In this document: piece after piece, positions 33,546 through 42,302 of the stretch
How the letters are laid out: the number at the start of each line of letters is the position of its first letter
Position numbering within the stretch: the stretch's first letter is position 1
Origin: Nocardioidaceae bacterium SCSIO 66511
GTDB lineage: Bacteria; Actinomycetota; Actinomycetes; Propionibacteriales; Nocardioidaceae
Length of the DNA stretch: 64,000 nt
Assembly (NCBI GenBank): GCA_023100825.1
Contig: CP095846.1
Span: forward strand, 2,356,001-2,420,000
Reading direction: 5' to 3'
Notes under the pieces: model-generated
Told to the model about the DNA's origin: nothing
The model's input: only the letters and a program-made list of their open reading frames with translations
Database searches by the model: none
Position numbers and translations under genes: made by a program

Positions 33546-35120
33546 GTGGTGGACAGCGCAGACCCGAGCCGATTCACGCCCAGGGTCCGATTGACAGTGG
33601 CGGTCGTTGCCGGCCTCCTCGTCGCATGCGGCTTCAAGCCCGTCGGTTCGCTGCTCCTGCTGCTCGCCGGCCTCGTGATCCTCATCATCGCGCTGCGCGG
33701 GGCGAGCGTACGACTCAGCGCGCTGATCGGGTTGGCCTTCGGTATCGCTCAGTCGGCATTGATGTTCTCGTGGGTGCACGTGCTCGGCTACCACGTCTGG
33801 ATCATCCTCGCGATCGTCGAGGCCTTGTACTTCCCGATCTTCGCCGTCGGCTTCGCGCTGGTGTCGCGCCTGCGCGGGTGGCCCCTCTGGGGCGCCTGCG
33901 TGTGGCTCGCCGTGGAATACGCCCGCGGATCGTTCCCGCTCGGCGGCTTCCCGTGGGGCCGCCTTGGTGATGCGACCATCGACACTCCGCTCGAGTCGTA
34001 CGCCCGACTCGTCGGCGTACCCGTGCTGAGCGGGATCGTCTTCGCCATTGCGGCCGTCGTCGTGTACGCGTGGACCCGCCGCTCGAGCCGGATCGTTCTG
34101 GGCAGCACCGCGGTCGGTCTCGTCGCGACGTTGCTGCTCGCGCTCGTACTGCCGCTCGGAGTCGCCGACGAAGACAAGCAGGTACGCATCGCGCTGATCC
34201 AGGGCGACGTACCCGGCCGCGGCGCCGACGGTCAGGCCGAGCAACTCCAGGTCGTCGACAACCACGTCGGCGCAACTCTCGACCTCGCAGCAGATATCGA
34301 GAACGGCGACGAGGAGCCGGTCGACGCCGTGCTGTGGCCCGAGAACGGTTCCGACCTCGACCCGTTCACCAATCCGTCCGTCGGCGCGCAGATCGAACGC
34401 GCCGTACGCGCAGTGGGCGTACCCGTGCTCGTCGGAGCGATCCTCGACGGCCCCGACGACAGCACCCGCAAGAACGTCGGCATCGCGTGGGACCCGCAGA
34501 CGGGGCCCGGTGACAGGTATCAGAAACGCCATCTGGTGCCGTACGGCGAGTACGTCCCGCTCCGCTCGCTCGCCCGGAAGATCGACGAGCGCGTCGATAC
34601 CGAGATACCGCGCGACATGATCGCGGGCGAGCGCTCCGGAGCCCTGCGGCTCGGTTCGATGGTCGTCGGCGACATGCTCTGCTTCGACGTTGCCTACCAC
34701 GATGTATTGCGGCAGAACATCGACGACGGCGCGCAACTGCTGGTCGTGCAGACGAACAACTCCGCGTACATCGAGACGGCACAACCCGATCAGCAATGGG
34801 ATATCGCACGCATGCGCGCGATCGAGTCGGGCCGCTACGTCGCGGTGCCGTCGATCAACGGCGTGAGCGGCATCGCCGACGCGAGCGGTGACGTCATCGT
34901 GCAAGGGGACAAGGACGTCGCCCAGGTCCTCACCGGCGAGGTCGAGACCGCAACGGGCATCACGCCGGGAATCCGGTACGGCGGCTGGCTCGAGCTCGCC
35001 GCTGGGCTGGCCGGGGTTGTCGCCGCCGCCTATGCCGCCACGGCAGGCATCCACGGCCGTCGGCGCACCCGGCCCGAACAACCCCCGACCGAGTCGGTCG
35101 ACATGGAGGTCAGCAGGTGA
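33546..35120 (+). CDS. lnt: Apolipoprotein N-acyltransferase
   Basis: 524 residues. Six to seven membrane helices (to about residue 210) precede a nitrilase-type periplasmic domain. The catalytic triad is present: Glu266 in WPENGSD, Lys327 in [14 protein letters not shown], Cys379 in [10 protein letters not shown] final helix lies near residue 490. The enzyme N-acylates the terminal Cys of lipoproteins at the outer face of the membrane. In mycobacteria Lnt and polyprenol-phosphate-mannose synthase are fused or adjacent; here they are separate genes overlapping by 4 bp (GTGA). The GTG start at 33546 may be replaced by the next GTG codon. Confidence 0.93.
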   Translation: MVDSADPSRFTPRVRLTVAVVAGLLVACGFKPVGSLLLLLAGLVILIIALRGASVRLSALIGLAFGIAQSALMFSWVHVLGYHVWIILAIVEALYFPIFAVGFALVSRLRGWPLWGACVWLAVEYARGSFPLGGFPWGRLGDATIDTPLESYARLVGVPVLSGIVFAIAAVVVYAWTRRSSRIVLGSTAVGLVATLLLALVLPLGVADEDKQVRIALIQGDVPGRGADGQAEQLQVVDNHVGATLDLAADIENGDEEPVDAVLWPENGSDLDPFTNPSVGAQIERAVRAVGVPVLVGAILDGPDDSTRKNVGIAWDPQTGPGDRYQKRHLVPYGEYVPLRSLARKIDERVDTEIPRDMIAGERSGALRLGSMVVGDMLCFDVAYHDVLRQNIDDGAQLLVVQTNNSAYIETAQPDQQWDIARMRAIESGRYVAVPSINGVSGIADASGDVIVQGDKDVAQVLTGEVETATGITPGIRYGGWLELAAGLAGVVAAAYAATAGIHGRRRTRPEQPPTESVDMEVSR

Positions 35121-35875
35121 ACGAGGCACAGGGGGGCGCGCTCGTCATCGTCCCCACCTACAACGAAGCCGATAACGTCGAAGCGATCGTGCAGCGCGTA
35201 CGCGCCGCGGAGCCGTCGGCCCACGTCCTCGTCGTCGACGACGGCTCGCCCGACGGCACGGGCAAGATCGCCGACTCGATGGCCGCCGACGATGCCGCGA
35301 TCCACGTACTCCATCGCGTCGGTAAGCAGGGACTCGGCGCCGCGTACCTCGCCGGGTTCGAATGGGGTCTCGAACGCGGCTACGGCTATCTGGTGGAGAT
35401 GGACGCCGACGGATCGCATCCTCCCGAGCGGCTGCCCGCCATGCTCGAGGCTTCACGACACGGTGCCGGGCTCGTGATCGGATCGCGCTGGGTACGCGGG
35501 GGAGCAGTGCGCAACTGGCCGATCCACCGACTGGCGCTGTCGCGAGGTGCGAATACGTACGCGCGTCTCGCGCTCGGCATACCCGTTCGCGATGCGACGG
35601 CCGGCTATCGGGTGTTCCGCCGCGAGACCCTGCTGGCGCTCGACCTCGACTCGGTCTCTTCGCGCGGCTACTGCTTCCAGATCGACCTGACACTGCGCGC
35701 CGCCGATGCCGGGATCACAACGCGCGAGCTGCCCATCACCTTCACCGAACGCGAGCGTGGCGAGTCGAAGATGGACGGGTCGATCGTGGTCGAGGCGCTC
35801 GTCCGGGTCACCCTGTGGGGCATCTCGCGACGATTGCGCGCCGTACGCTCCGTCCTTGCCCGAAGCTCCACGTAG
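35117..35875 (+). CDS. ppm1: Polyprenol-monophosphomannose synthase (GT2)
   Basis: 252 residues of the DPM1-type glycosyltransferase family. [19 protein letters not shown] opens the fold, followed by [13 protein letters not shown], the metal/donor site [19 protein letters not shown] and [11 protein letters not shown]. It transfers mannose from GDP-mannose to a polyprenyl phosphate, supplying the donor for lipomannan and protein mannosylation at the membrane. The start overlaps the lnt stop, the same pairing seen in other actinobacteria. The C-terminus is basic and lacks membrane helices. Confidence 0.93.
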   Translation: MNEAQGGALVIVPTYNEADNVEAIVQRVRAAEPSAHVLVVDDGSPDGTGKIADSMAADDAAIHVLHRVGKQGLGAAYLAGFEWGLERGYGYLVEMDADGSHPPERLPAMLEASRHGAGLVIGSRWVRGGAVRNWPIHRLALSRGANTYARLALGIPVRDATAGYRVFRRETLLALDLDSVSSRGYCFQIDLTLRAADAGITTRELPITFTERERGESKMDGSIVVEALVRVTLWGISRRLRAVRSVLARSST

Positions 35876-35905
35876 GCTGGAAGGACACCCGATCCCGGGA
35901 GAGAC

Positions 35906-36388
35906 ATGAAGAGCGTGCGCATTCGCTGGGTGCCGGCCGTACTCCTGCTGACGCCCATCATCGAGATCGTCGTGATCATCGTGGTCGCGAACCTCATCGG
36001 TTGGGCCGCCACCATCGTCGCGCTGGCCGCGTTGTCGATTCTCGGAGTCATCCTGGTCCGCCGCGCCGGCCGCCAGGCATGGGCCGAGCTCGCCCGCAAC
36101 CGGTCGGTCGGCGCCGAGCCCAGCCGTGGCGTCGCCGACCGAGCTCTGACGTTCCTCGGAGGACTGCTGCTCATCCCGCCGGGGTTCGTCAAGGACGTAG
36201 TGGCGCTCGTCCTGCTACTGCCGTTCACCCGGCCGCTGGTCCGCAACTGGATCCAGGCCTGGGCGGTCCGTCAGGGCACCATGTACTTCGCCTCGAACGT
36301 CGACCCGACGATGCCGACCAACAGACACGGGACGACCACACCCCACGGCCCCGACGTCGTGCACGGTGAGGTCATCGACGACGACTGA
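35906..36388 (+). CDS. fxsA: FxsA family membrane protein
   Basis: 160 residues. It begins VPAVLLLTPIIEIVVIIVVANLIGW-like, with helices at about 8-30, 33-50 and 85-110. It shows the family blocks ILGVILVRRAGRQAW and GGLLLIPPGFVKDVVALVLLLP. FxsA relieves phage-exclusion effects in E. coli when overproduced; its normal role is unclear. The polar tail is His/Thr/Asp-rich. It is 30 bp downstream of ppm1 and probably the last gene of the lnt operon. Confidence 0.88.
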   Translation: MKSVRIRWVPAVLLLTPIIEIVVIIVVANLIGWAATIVALAALSILGVILVRRAGRQAWAELARNRSVGAEPSRGVADRALTFLGGLLLIPPGFVKDVVALVLLLPFTRPLVRNWIQAWAVRQGTMYFASNVDPTMPTNRHGTTTPHGPDVVHGEVIDDD

Positions 36389-36417
36389 GGCACCGGCCGA
36401 GGGCCGGTTCGCGCCAT

Positions 36418-36462
36418 AAAAAGGCCCGGGCCGCGCCGTCGGGGGGAACGACGCGACCCGGG
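36418..36462 (-). terminator. Rho-independent terminator of rbpA
   Basis: The arms CCCGGG...CGCG (36425-36430 onward) and CGCG...CCCGGG (36452-36462) pair around a G-rich loop. In the minus direction the stem is followed by TTTTT (complement of the A run at 36418-36422). It also sits just after fxsA, so it may insulate both convergent genes. Confidence 0.75.
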
Positions 36463-36479
36463 GGTCTATGGGGTGGCGG

Positions 36480-36863
36480 TCAGGCCGTACGCTTGCGGCC
36501 CTTCGTACGCCGGTGCAGGTGAGCCGGACCGATCTCGCCGCCGCGCAGCAACTCCAGCCGCTCGGAGAGGATGTCCTCGAGCTCCTTGACCGAGCGCCGC
36601 TCGAGCAACATATCCCAGTGGGTACGTGCGGGCTTCTCCTTCTTCGGCTCCGGTTCGTTACCGTCGCTCAGCCTACCGATCTGCCCGGTGCGGGGATCTT
36701 CCCACTCGAGCGGAATCTCAGCATCGTCGGCCATCACCACCGTAAAGCGTGTGCCGTCCGCCCGAACGTACTCGACTTCCTGTCGTGGCGCCATCTCGAC
36801 CCCACGCTCATCTTCGAAGCTCTGGGTGCCGAGCCGCGCTCCGCGGAGTGCGCGTTCCGCCAT
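36480..36863 (-). CDS. rbpA: RNA polymerase-binding protein RbpA
   Basis: 127 residues with the complete RbpA layout: the N-terminal tail MAERALRGARLGTQSFEDERG, core domain, basic linker EPKKEKPARTHWDMLLERR and the sigma-interaction domain ELEDILSERLELLRGG. It binds sigma-A-type factors and stabilises open promoter complexes; it is restricted to actinobacteria. The core lacks the cysteines that bind zinc in the Streptomyces protein (position DGTRFTVVMADDAEIPLEWE), resembling the zinc-free mycobacterial form. Its own rho-independent terminator follows. Confidence 0.95.
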   Translation of the reverse strand: MAERALRGARLGTQSFEDERGVEMAPRQEVEYVRADGTRFTVVMADDAEIPLEWEDPRTGQIGRLSDGNEPEPKKEKPARTHWDMLLERRSVKELEDILSERLELLRGGEIGPAHLHRRTKGRKRTA

Positions 36864-36964
36864 GTGACCCTCCTACGACAGTCCGAATCGTCCTACCTGC
36901 TCTTACTCCACCCAACGTACGGGACACAGGTGAGATTCCCCTGAGAGCTCCCGAGATTGGTGAG

Positions 36965-38302
36965 TCAGACCACCTTCGGTTCAAGGTTACCTGCTTCGCG
37001 GATGCCGCGTCGAACGTTCAGCGGTACAAGCAGTGCGAGCCCGATCACAAAGAACACGATCAATGCGAGGATTGCCGGGCGGTAGGAGTCCGTCAGCTGA
37101 TGCATCACACCGAACAGCAAGGTGCCCAGCCAGCTCGTACCGCGCTCACATGCCTGGTACAGCGAGAAGTACTCGGCCTCACGACCCTTGGGGATGAGCT
37201 GGCTGAACAGCGATCGAGCCAGGGCCTGCGTACCGCCGAGCACGACGCCGATCGCGAACGCGAGCACGAGAAACAGCCCGGCTGCGCCGGCCGGCAGGAA
37301 GTAGCCGACCGTCACGACGACCATCCAACCCACCAGCCCGCCGACGATCGTGGGTTTCGCGCCGATCCGCGCGGCGACGCGACCGAACAGCAGCGCTCCG
37401 CCGAACGCGACGAACTGCACCATCAGGATCGCGCCGATCAGAAAGCTCGTGTCAAAACCGAGCTGCTTCTCCCCATAGACCGACGCCGACGCGATCACCG
37501 TCTGGACGCCGTCGTTGAAGAACAGGAAGGCGACCAGGAACATCAGGGTGCGGGGGTACGCCCGGGCCTCGCGCAACGTCGCGAACAGCCGGCCGAAGCT
37601 GCGCCACAACAGGTCGCGCCGACCGTCGTCGGGGAGACCCGGAGGCCGGTCCTTCAGTCCCCGGAAGGGAATGATGGTGAACGCGGCCCACCAGATGCCC
37701 GCAGACAGCAGACTGATTCGTACGGCCGTTGCTGTGTCGATGCCGATGGCGTCATGAGCAGTGACGAGTACGAGGTTCAGCGCAAGCAGCGTGCCGCCGC
37801 CGAGGTAACCGAACGCCCAACCGCGCGCCGACACGTCATCGCGCTCGTCCGGACCGGCGATGTCGATCAGCAGCGAATGATAGATCGACAGCGACGCCGC
37901 ACCAGAGACGCTCGAGATGACCAGCAGCACCGCGCCGAGCTGCCAGTTCGCACCGGCGATGAAGACCATCGCCGCCGTCGACGCACTGCCGACCCATCCG
38001 TACACACACATCATCCGGCGCTTCGACGGACTTCCGTCGGCGATCGCGCCAACCAGCGGTACCAGCACCGCCGACAGCAACGTACTGAACGTGATGATGT
38101 AGAAGACGAGGGAACCGGGGGAGACCGAGACGCCGGCGATGACGAGAGCCGCCTTGCACGGATCGTCGGTCGTGCCCGGCTCGCCGCACGCCGCCGTCTC
38201 GGCGACGCTCGTGAGGTACGGCGCGAACAACACCGCGGTGACCGTCGTGAAGTACGCGGAGTTCGCCCAGTCGTAGAAGTACCACGCCCGCCGTTCGTTC
38301 AC
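36965..38302 (-). CDS. MFS transporter of the UMF1/Atg22-like group
   Basis: 445 residues with 12 membrane segments. It begins NERRAWYFYDWANSAYFTTV, the hallmark of the UMF1 (Atg22-like) family, and continues with PLVGAIADGSPSKRR and the LGGTQALARSLFSQLIPKGREAEYF loop. Fungal Atg22 exports amino acids from the vacuole; bacterial substrates are unknown. GTG 38302 overlaps the stop of the glycerophosphodiesterase gene, so the transporter is translated in a coupled manner and may move its products. Confidence 0.88.
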   Translation of the reverse strand: MNERRAWYFYDWANSAYFTTVTAVLFAPYLTSVAETAACGEPGTTDDPCKAALVIAGVSVSPGSLVFYIITFSTLLSAVLVPLVGAIADGSPSKRRMMCVYGWVGSASTAAMVFIAGANWQLGAVLLVISSVSGAASLSIYHSLLIDIAGPDERDDVSARGWAFGYLGGGTLLALNLVLVTAHDAIGIDTATAVRISLLSAGIWWAAFTIIPFRGLKDRPPGLPDDGRRDLLWRSFGRLFATLREARAYPRTLMFLVAFLFFNDGVQTVIASASVYGEKQLGFDTSFLIGAILMVQFVAFGGALLFGRVAARIGAKPTIVGGLVGWMVVVTVGYFLPAGAAGLFLVLAFAIGVVLGGTQALARSLFSQLIPKGREAEYFSLYQACERGTSWLGTLLFGVMHQLTDSYRPAILALIVFFVIGLALLVPLNVRRGIREAGNLEPKVV

Positions 38303-39066
38303 GCCGACACCCACTGCGAGCGGCGTTCCAGCACGTCGCGCAGCAGGTCGGGCCGATCGGTGACGATGCCGTCGACACCCAGCTCCAGCAGCCCGCCCAT
38401 GGTGCGCGGGTCGTCGATCGTCCACACGTGCACTTGCAGACCACTGCGATGCGCCCGGCGTACGAAACCGGAGGTGACAACGGAGACGCCGTACCGACGC
38501 ATCGGCACCTGTACGCAGCTCGCGCCCTGCTCAACGGTCACCCGCCACGGCGCCAACCGCAACGCGGCGATCGCACGCGGGCCGAGCGAGGTCGTCACCC
38601 TCGGCTCGAGGCCACGGATCCGCGCCAGCCGGGCATCTGAGAACGACGCCAGACACACCCGATCGAACGCAGCATGCCTGCGAATGACATCAAGCGTCGG
38701 CACCACGGCCGAATCGGCCTTCACATCGATGTTGAAACGTGCGTCAGCAAACTGCGCCAACAGCGAGTCCAACTCCGGAATCGGCTCACGACCCGCGATC
38801 CGCGCCGCGCGTACCTCGGCCGCCGAAAGCCGAGCGATCTCGCCCGAACCATCGGTGACCCGATCCAACCGCTCATCATGGAAGGCGAACACAACGCCCT
38901 CCCGCGACGCATGCACATCGGTCTCGAGATAGCGGTAACCGAGCTCAACGGCATTGGCGAACGCGACGACGGAGTTCTCCAGCCCCGCATTCGCCGCCAG
39001 CCCCGCACCTCCGCGATGCGCGATCGCGAGCGGCCCAGGCCAGTCGAGGTACGGATGTCGCGGCAC
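38299..39066 (-). CDS. Glycerophosphodiester phosphodiesterase
   Basis: 255 residues, cytoplasmic. The GDPD catalytic residues are visible: LAIAHRGGAG (first His and Arg), ENSVVAFANAV, YLETDVHASREG, FHDERLDRVTDG (second His), FNIDVKAD and VHVWTIDD. It hydrolyses glycerophosphodiesters from phospholipid turnover to glycerol-3-phosphate and alcohols. It is operon partner of the MFS gene through a 4-bp overlap. Confidence 0.92.
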   Translation of the reverse strand: MPRHPYLDWPGPLAIAHRGGAGLAANAGLENSVVAFANAVELGYRYLETDVHASREGVVFAFHDERLDRVTDGSGEIARLSAAEVRAARIAGREPIPELDSLLAQFADARFNIDVKADSAVVPTLDVIRRHAAFDRVCLASFSDARLARIRGLEPRVTTSLGPRAIAALRLAPWRVTVEQGASCVQVPMRRYGVSVVTSGFVRRAHRSGLQVHVWTIDDPRTMGGLLELGVDGIVTDRPDLLRDVLERRSQWVSA

Positions 39067-39159
39067 AGCGGCAAGTATGCCGGGTGAGCGTCCTCACTAT
39101 CGGCCACGGGTCGAGTGTTTTGCACCGCCGGACCGTAGCCGCTGGGCTACCGTTGGTGA

Positions 39160-39429
39160 ATGGCGAGCATGATGTGTCCCAAGTGCCAAGGGCAGCTGAG
39201 CGAGTTCCACCGCGCCGGCGCCACGATCTCGCAATGCGACAACTGCGAGGGGATCTTCCTCGACCGCGCCGACCTCGGCCTCCTGATCGAGGAGGAGAAC
39301 GCCTGGCACGAGGCCAACTCCGGCTACCACACGCAGCCCCTACCGAAGATCACGCCGACCATGACCGCCCCGCCGAAGTCGAGCAAGGCCAAGAGCCGGG
39401 CATTCATCGACACCCTCTTCGGCGCCTGA
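39160..39429 (+). CDS. Small zinc-ribbon protein (zf-TFIIB type)
   Basis: 89 residues. A single zinc ribbon is formed by CPKCQG (about residues 6-11) and CDNCEG (about 27-32), followed by IFLDRADLGLLIEEE, as in the zf-TFIIB family. The remaining 45 residues are low-complexity, Pro/Ser/Lys-rich. The function is unknown; related small proteins are widespread. Start is ATG 39160 or the internal ATG 39169. Confidence 0.8.
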   Translation: MASMMCPKCQGQLSEFHRAGATISQCDNCEGIFLDRADLGLLIEEENAWHEANSGYHTQPLPKITPTMTAPPKSSKAKSRAFIDTLFGA

Positions 39430-39458
39430 CCTCCCGCTAGCGCTCGCCCACGCGCGCA

Positions 39459-39564
39459 CACTCCTCAGATGTCGCTCTATCTTCGCGCGACATCTTGCGG
39501 GGCTCGCCTCCGCCGACCGCCTCGTACCTCGGCGGTCGGCTCCGGCTCACTCCTCAGATGTCGC
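39459..39564. repeat. Direct repeats and hairpins downstream of the HTH-MurA gene
   Basis: CACTCCTCAGATGTCGC occurs at 39459-39475 and again at 39548-39564, the second copy containing the murA stop codon. Between them AGATGTCGC (39467-39475) is inverted at 39487-39495. A second perfect hairpin of 10 bp, GCCGACCGCC with a 9-base loop, spans 39512-39540. The gene end thus appears partly duplicated downstream. Confidence 0.6.
39512..39540. terminator. Hairpin between convergent zinc-ribbon and HTH-MurA genes
   Basis: GCCGACCGCC (39512-39521) pairs fully with GGCGGTCGGC (39531-39540). It lacks a T-tract but lies in the gap between two convergent gene ends, the expected terminator position. Confidence 0.55.
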
Positions 39565-41083
39565 GGAAAGTCTCGATCTGGGCGCCCAGCGCATTCAACC
39601 GATCCGCGAGGTCCTCGTAGCCTCGGTTGATCACGTACACATTGCGCAGCACCGACGTGCCCTTCGCTGCCAACATCGCCAACAGCACCACGACCGCAGG
39701 CCGCAACGCGGGCGGGCAGATCAACTCCGCGCCACGCCAACGCGTCGGCCCCTCGATCAGCACCCGGTGTGGATCGAGCAACTGGACCTTCGCGCCCAGC
39801 TTGTTCAGCTCCGTCAGGTAGATCGCACGGTTCTCGTACACCCAGTCGTGCAACATCGTCGAACCCGTCGCCGTCGCGGCGATCACCGCGAAGAAGGGCA
39901 AGTTGTCGATGTTGAGCCCCGGGAACGGCATCGGATGGATCTTGTCGATCGGCGAATGCAGCGTCGACGGATGCGTCGTGATGTCGACCAGCCGGGTGTG
40001 GCCGTTCTCGGCGAGATACTCCTCGCCGCGGTCGTAGCTGAAGCCCATCTCCTCGAGCAGCGCGAGCTCGATCTCCATGAACTCGATCGGAACCCGGCGC
40101 ACCGTGATCGTCGACTCCGTCACGATCGCCGCAGCGACCAGGCTCATCGCCTCGATCGGGTCCTCGCTCGGCGCGTACTCGACATCGCGGTTGATCTGCG
40201 GCACACCGTGCACCCGCAGCGTCGTCGTGCCGATGCCCTCGACGCGCACGCCGAGCTCCTCGAGGAAGAAGCAGAGGTCTTGGACCATGTAGTTCGGGCT
40301 GGCGTTGCGGATCGTGGTGACGCCGTCGAACCTCGCCGCCGCAAGCAGGGCATTCTCGGTCACCGTGTCGCCGCGCTCGGTGAGCACGATCGGACGCTGC
40401 GGACGCGCACCGATGTTCATGCTCGCGTGATAGCTGCCCTCGGTCGCCTTCACCTCGAGGCCGAACGGACGCAACGCCGTCATATGCGGCTCGACCGTGC
40501 GAGTACCGAGATCGCACCCACCGGCGTACGGCAGCTGGAACAACTGCTCGCGGTGCATCAGCGGGCCGAGGAACATGATGATGCTTCGGGTCCGGCGAGC
40601 GGCCTCCGCATCGATGGCGTCGAGGTTCAACTCGGCGGGCGGGATGATCTCGAGATCGTTGCTGTCGTCGATCCAGCGGGTCTTGACCCCGATCGACTGG
40701 AGTACCTCGAGGAGCCGGTTGACCTCCTCGATCCGGGCGACCTTGCGCAAAACAGTGCGGCCCTCGTTCAACAACGAACCCGCGAGCAAGGCGACGCCGG
40801 CATTCTTACTCGACTTGACGTCGATCGACCCGGAGAGCCGCGTACCGCCCGCAACGCGCAGATGCATCGGGCCGGCAGTGCCGAGGGAGACGATCTCGGA
40901 GTCGAGGGCCTCACCGACCCGCGCGAGCATCTCGAGGCTCATGTTCTGCTGCCCCCGTTCGATCCGGTTGACTGCACTCTGACTGGTGTTCAGCTCGTGT
41001 GCGAGTTCGGTCTGGGTCCACCCACGGTGCTTACGTGCGTCGCGGATGAGCTTGCCGATACGGATCAAGTAGTCGTCACTCAT
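39554..41083 (-). CDS. murA: MurA-like enolpyruvyl transferase with N-terminal HTH domain
   Basis: 509 residues, about 80 more than ordinary MurA. Residues 12-66 are an XRE/Cro-type HTH (KLIRDARKHRGWTQTELAHE, then LNTSQSAVNRIERG). From about residue 74 the MurA fold follows, with the SSKNAG lysine (Lys93), the catalytic Cys190 in YAGGCDLGTRTVEPH, and late GRPTRWRGAE-like blocks. MurA transfers enolpyruvate from PEP to UDP-GlcNAc, the first committed step of peptidoglycan synthesis. The Cys is retained, so fosfomycin sensitivity is plausible. The HTH part suggests DNA binding, perhaps of the palindrome 12 bp upstream. Whether this is the only MurA of the cell cannot be told. Confidence 0.9.
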   Translation of the reverse strand: MSDDYLIRIGKLIRDARKHRGWTQTELAHELNTSQSAVNRIERGQQNMSLEMLARVGEALDSEIVSLGTAGPMHLRVAGGTRLSGSIDVKSSKNAGVALLAGSLLNEGRTVLRKVARIEEVNRLLEVLQSIGVKTRWIDDSNDLEIIPPAELNLDAIDAEAARRTRSIIMFLGPLMHREQLFQLPYAGGCDLGTRTVEPHMTALRPFGLEVKATEGSYHASMNIGARPQRPIVLTERGDTVTENALLAAARFDGVTTIRNASPNYMVQDLCFFLEELGVRVEGIGTTTLRVHGVPQINRDVEYAPSEDPIEAMSLVAAAIVTESTITVRRVPIEFMEIELALLEEMGFSYDRGEEYLAENGHTRLVDITTHPSTLHSPIDKIHPMPFPGLNIDNLPFFAVIAATATGSTMLHDWVYENRAIYLTELNKLGAKVQLLDPHRVLIEGPTRWRGAELICPPALRPAVVVLLAMLAAKGTSVLRNVYVINRGYEDLADRLNALGAQIETFRDI

Positions 41084-41094
41084 GCGCGAAACTC

Positions 41095-41112
41095 TATCTC
41101 ATATCTGAGATA
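41095..41112 (-). promoter_or_regulatory. Perfect palindrome at the HTH-MurA promoter
   Basis: TATCTCA-tatc-TGAGATA is an exact 7-bp dyad 12 bp upstream of the HTH-MurA start. In the minus direction it contains -10-like sequence (TATGAGAT), so a bound protein would block transcription. Cro-type HTH proteins bind sites of this size, so self-repression by the HTH domain of the gene product is the natural guess. Confidence 0.65.
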
Positions 41113-41218
41113 ATTCGCGAACTCGCTCCCGGTGTTTCGCATCACGTCCCACGTGGACAGACGCGCGGTACCCGATCCAGGTTGCCTCGACACCACATCC
41201 AATTGGCAAGATGAACGA

Positions 41219-42259
41219 GTGCCACCGACTCCAAAAGCATCCAACATCGACTTCGTCTCCGCAATTCCGAAGGCGGAGCTGCACGTACACCTGGTCGGCT
41301 CGGCGCCGGTCGAGACCGTCCTCGAGCTGGCCCGTAGGCATCCCGACCGTGGCGTACCGACCGACGAAGACGCGCTCCGCTCGTTCTACGAGTTCCGCGA
41401 CTTCGCGCACTTCATCGACGTCTACATCGCCGTCAACTCGCTGGTTCGCACCGCACTCGACGTCGAACTCCTCATCGTCGGTGTCGCCCGCGACCTCGCC
41501 GCCCAGAACGTCCGGTACGCCGAGCTGACCGTGACTCCCGACAGCCACCTGCTGATGGGAATCGCACCCGACGAGGTTGCGACCGCGCTCGACCAGGCCC
41601 GGCGTACTGCGGCCGCCGAGCACGGGGTCACGCTCCAGTGGATCTTCGACATACCCGGCGAGCTCGGGCTGGAGTCGGGCGAACGCACCATCGACTGGGT
41701 CGAGCGGTACGCGCCGCCGAACACGGTCGGCTTCGGGCTCGGCGGTCCGGAGCAGGGCGTCGACCGACCGCAGTTCGCCGACGTCTTCGCGCGCGCACGC
41801 GCAGTCGGCCTGCACAGCGTGCCGCACGCCGGCGAGACGACCGGCCCGAGGACGGTATGGGACGCGTTGGAGTCGCTGCGTGCCGAGCGGATCGGTCACG
41901 GGATCTCCTCGGCACAGGACCCGCGGCTGCTGGAGCATCTGGCCGAGCATCAGATCCCGCTCGAGGTGTGCCCGACGTCGAACCTGCGTACTCGCGCGGT
42001 CAGCGACCTCACCGAGCATCCGTTCTCGGTGCTGCGCGACGCGGGCGTCGTCCTCACCTTGAACAGCGACGACCCCGGTATGTTCGCCACCAGTCTGAAC
42101 GGCGAGTACGCCGTTGCACGAGACATCTTCGGCCTCGACGACGCGGCTCTCGCCGAGCTGGCCCGCACCGCTGTCCGGGTGTCGTACGCACCCGCCGACG
42201 TACGCAACGGCCTGCTCGCGGAGATCGACGCCGTCGCGGAAGGGTTCGAGTCGGCCTGA
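41219..42259 (+). CDS. add: Adenosine deaminase family enzyme
   Basis: 346 residues, an amidohydrolase TIM barrel. The metal and catalytic motifs are present: AELHVHLVGSA (HxH), SVPHAGETTGP (His and Glu), RIGHGISSA and LNSDDPGMF (Asp pair). The family deaminates adenosine to inosine; diverged members deaminate aminofutalosine or other purine derivatives, so the substrate should be held open. GTG 41219 starts the homologous part; no ribosome site is seen and CAAGAT lies shortly before, suggesting a leaderless mRNA. Confidence 0.85.
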   Translation: MPPTPKASNIDFVSAIPKAELHVHLVGSAPVETVLELARRHPDRGVPTDEDALRSFYEFRDFAHFIDVYIAVNSLVRTALDVELLIVGVARDLAAQNVRYAELTVTPDSHLLMGIAPDEVATALDQARRTAAAEHGVTLQWIFDIPGELGLESGERTIDWVERYAPPNTVGFGLGGPEQGVDRPQFADVFARARAVGLHSVPHAGETTGPRTVWDALESLRAERIGHGISSAQDPRLLEHLAEHQIPLEVCPTSNLRTRAVSDLTEHPFSVLRDAGVVLTLNSDDPGMFATSLNGEYAVARDIFGLDDAALAELARTAVRVSYAPADVRNGLLAEIDAVAEGFESA

Positions 42260-42302
42260 ACGGGGTATCACCTCCCGCAACGGCGAGCGAGAGTTGAGGC
42301 CC

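Noticed and set aside
39767-41113. 448-codon plus-strand frame opposite HTH-MurA
   Set aside because: Antisense shadow of a conserved enzyme; composition dominated by Arg, His and Asp, with no ribosome site.
41132-41218. N-terminal extension of adenosine deaminase to 41132
   Set aside because: The extra 29 residues have no family counterpart and lie in promoter-like DNA; GTG 41219 begins the conserved part.
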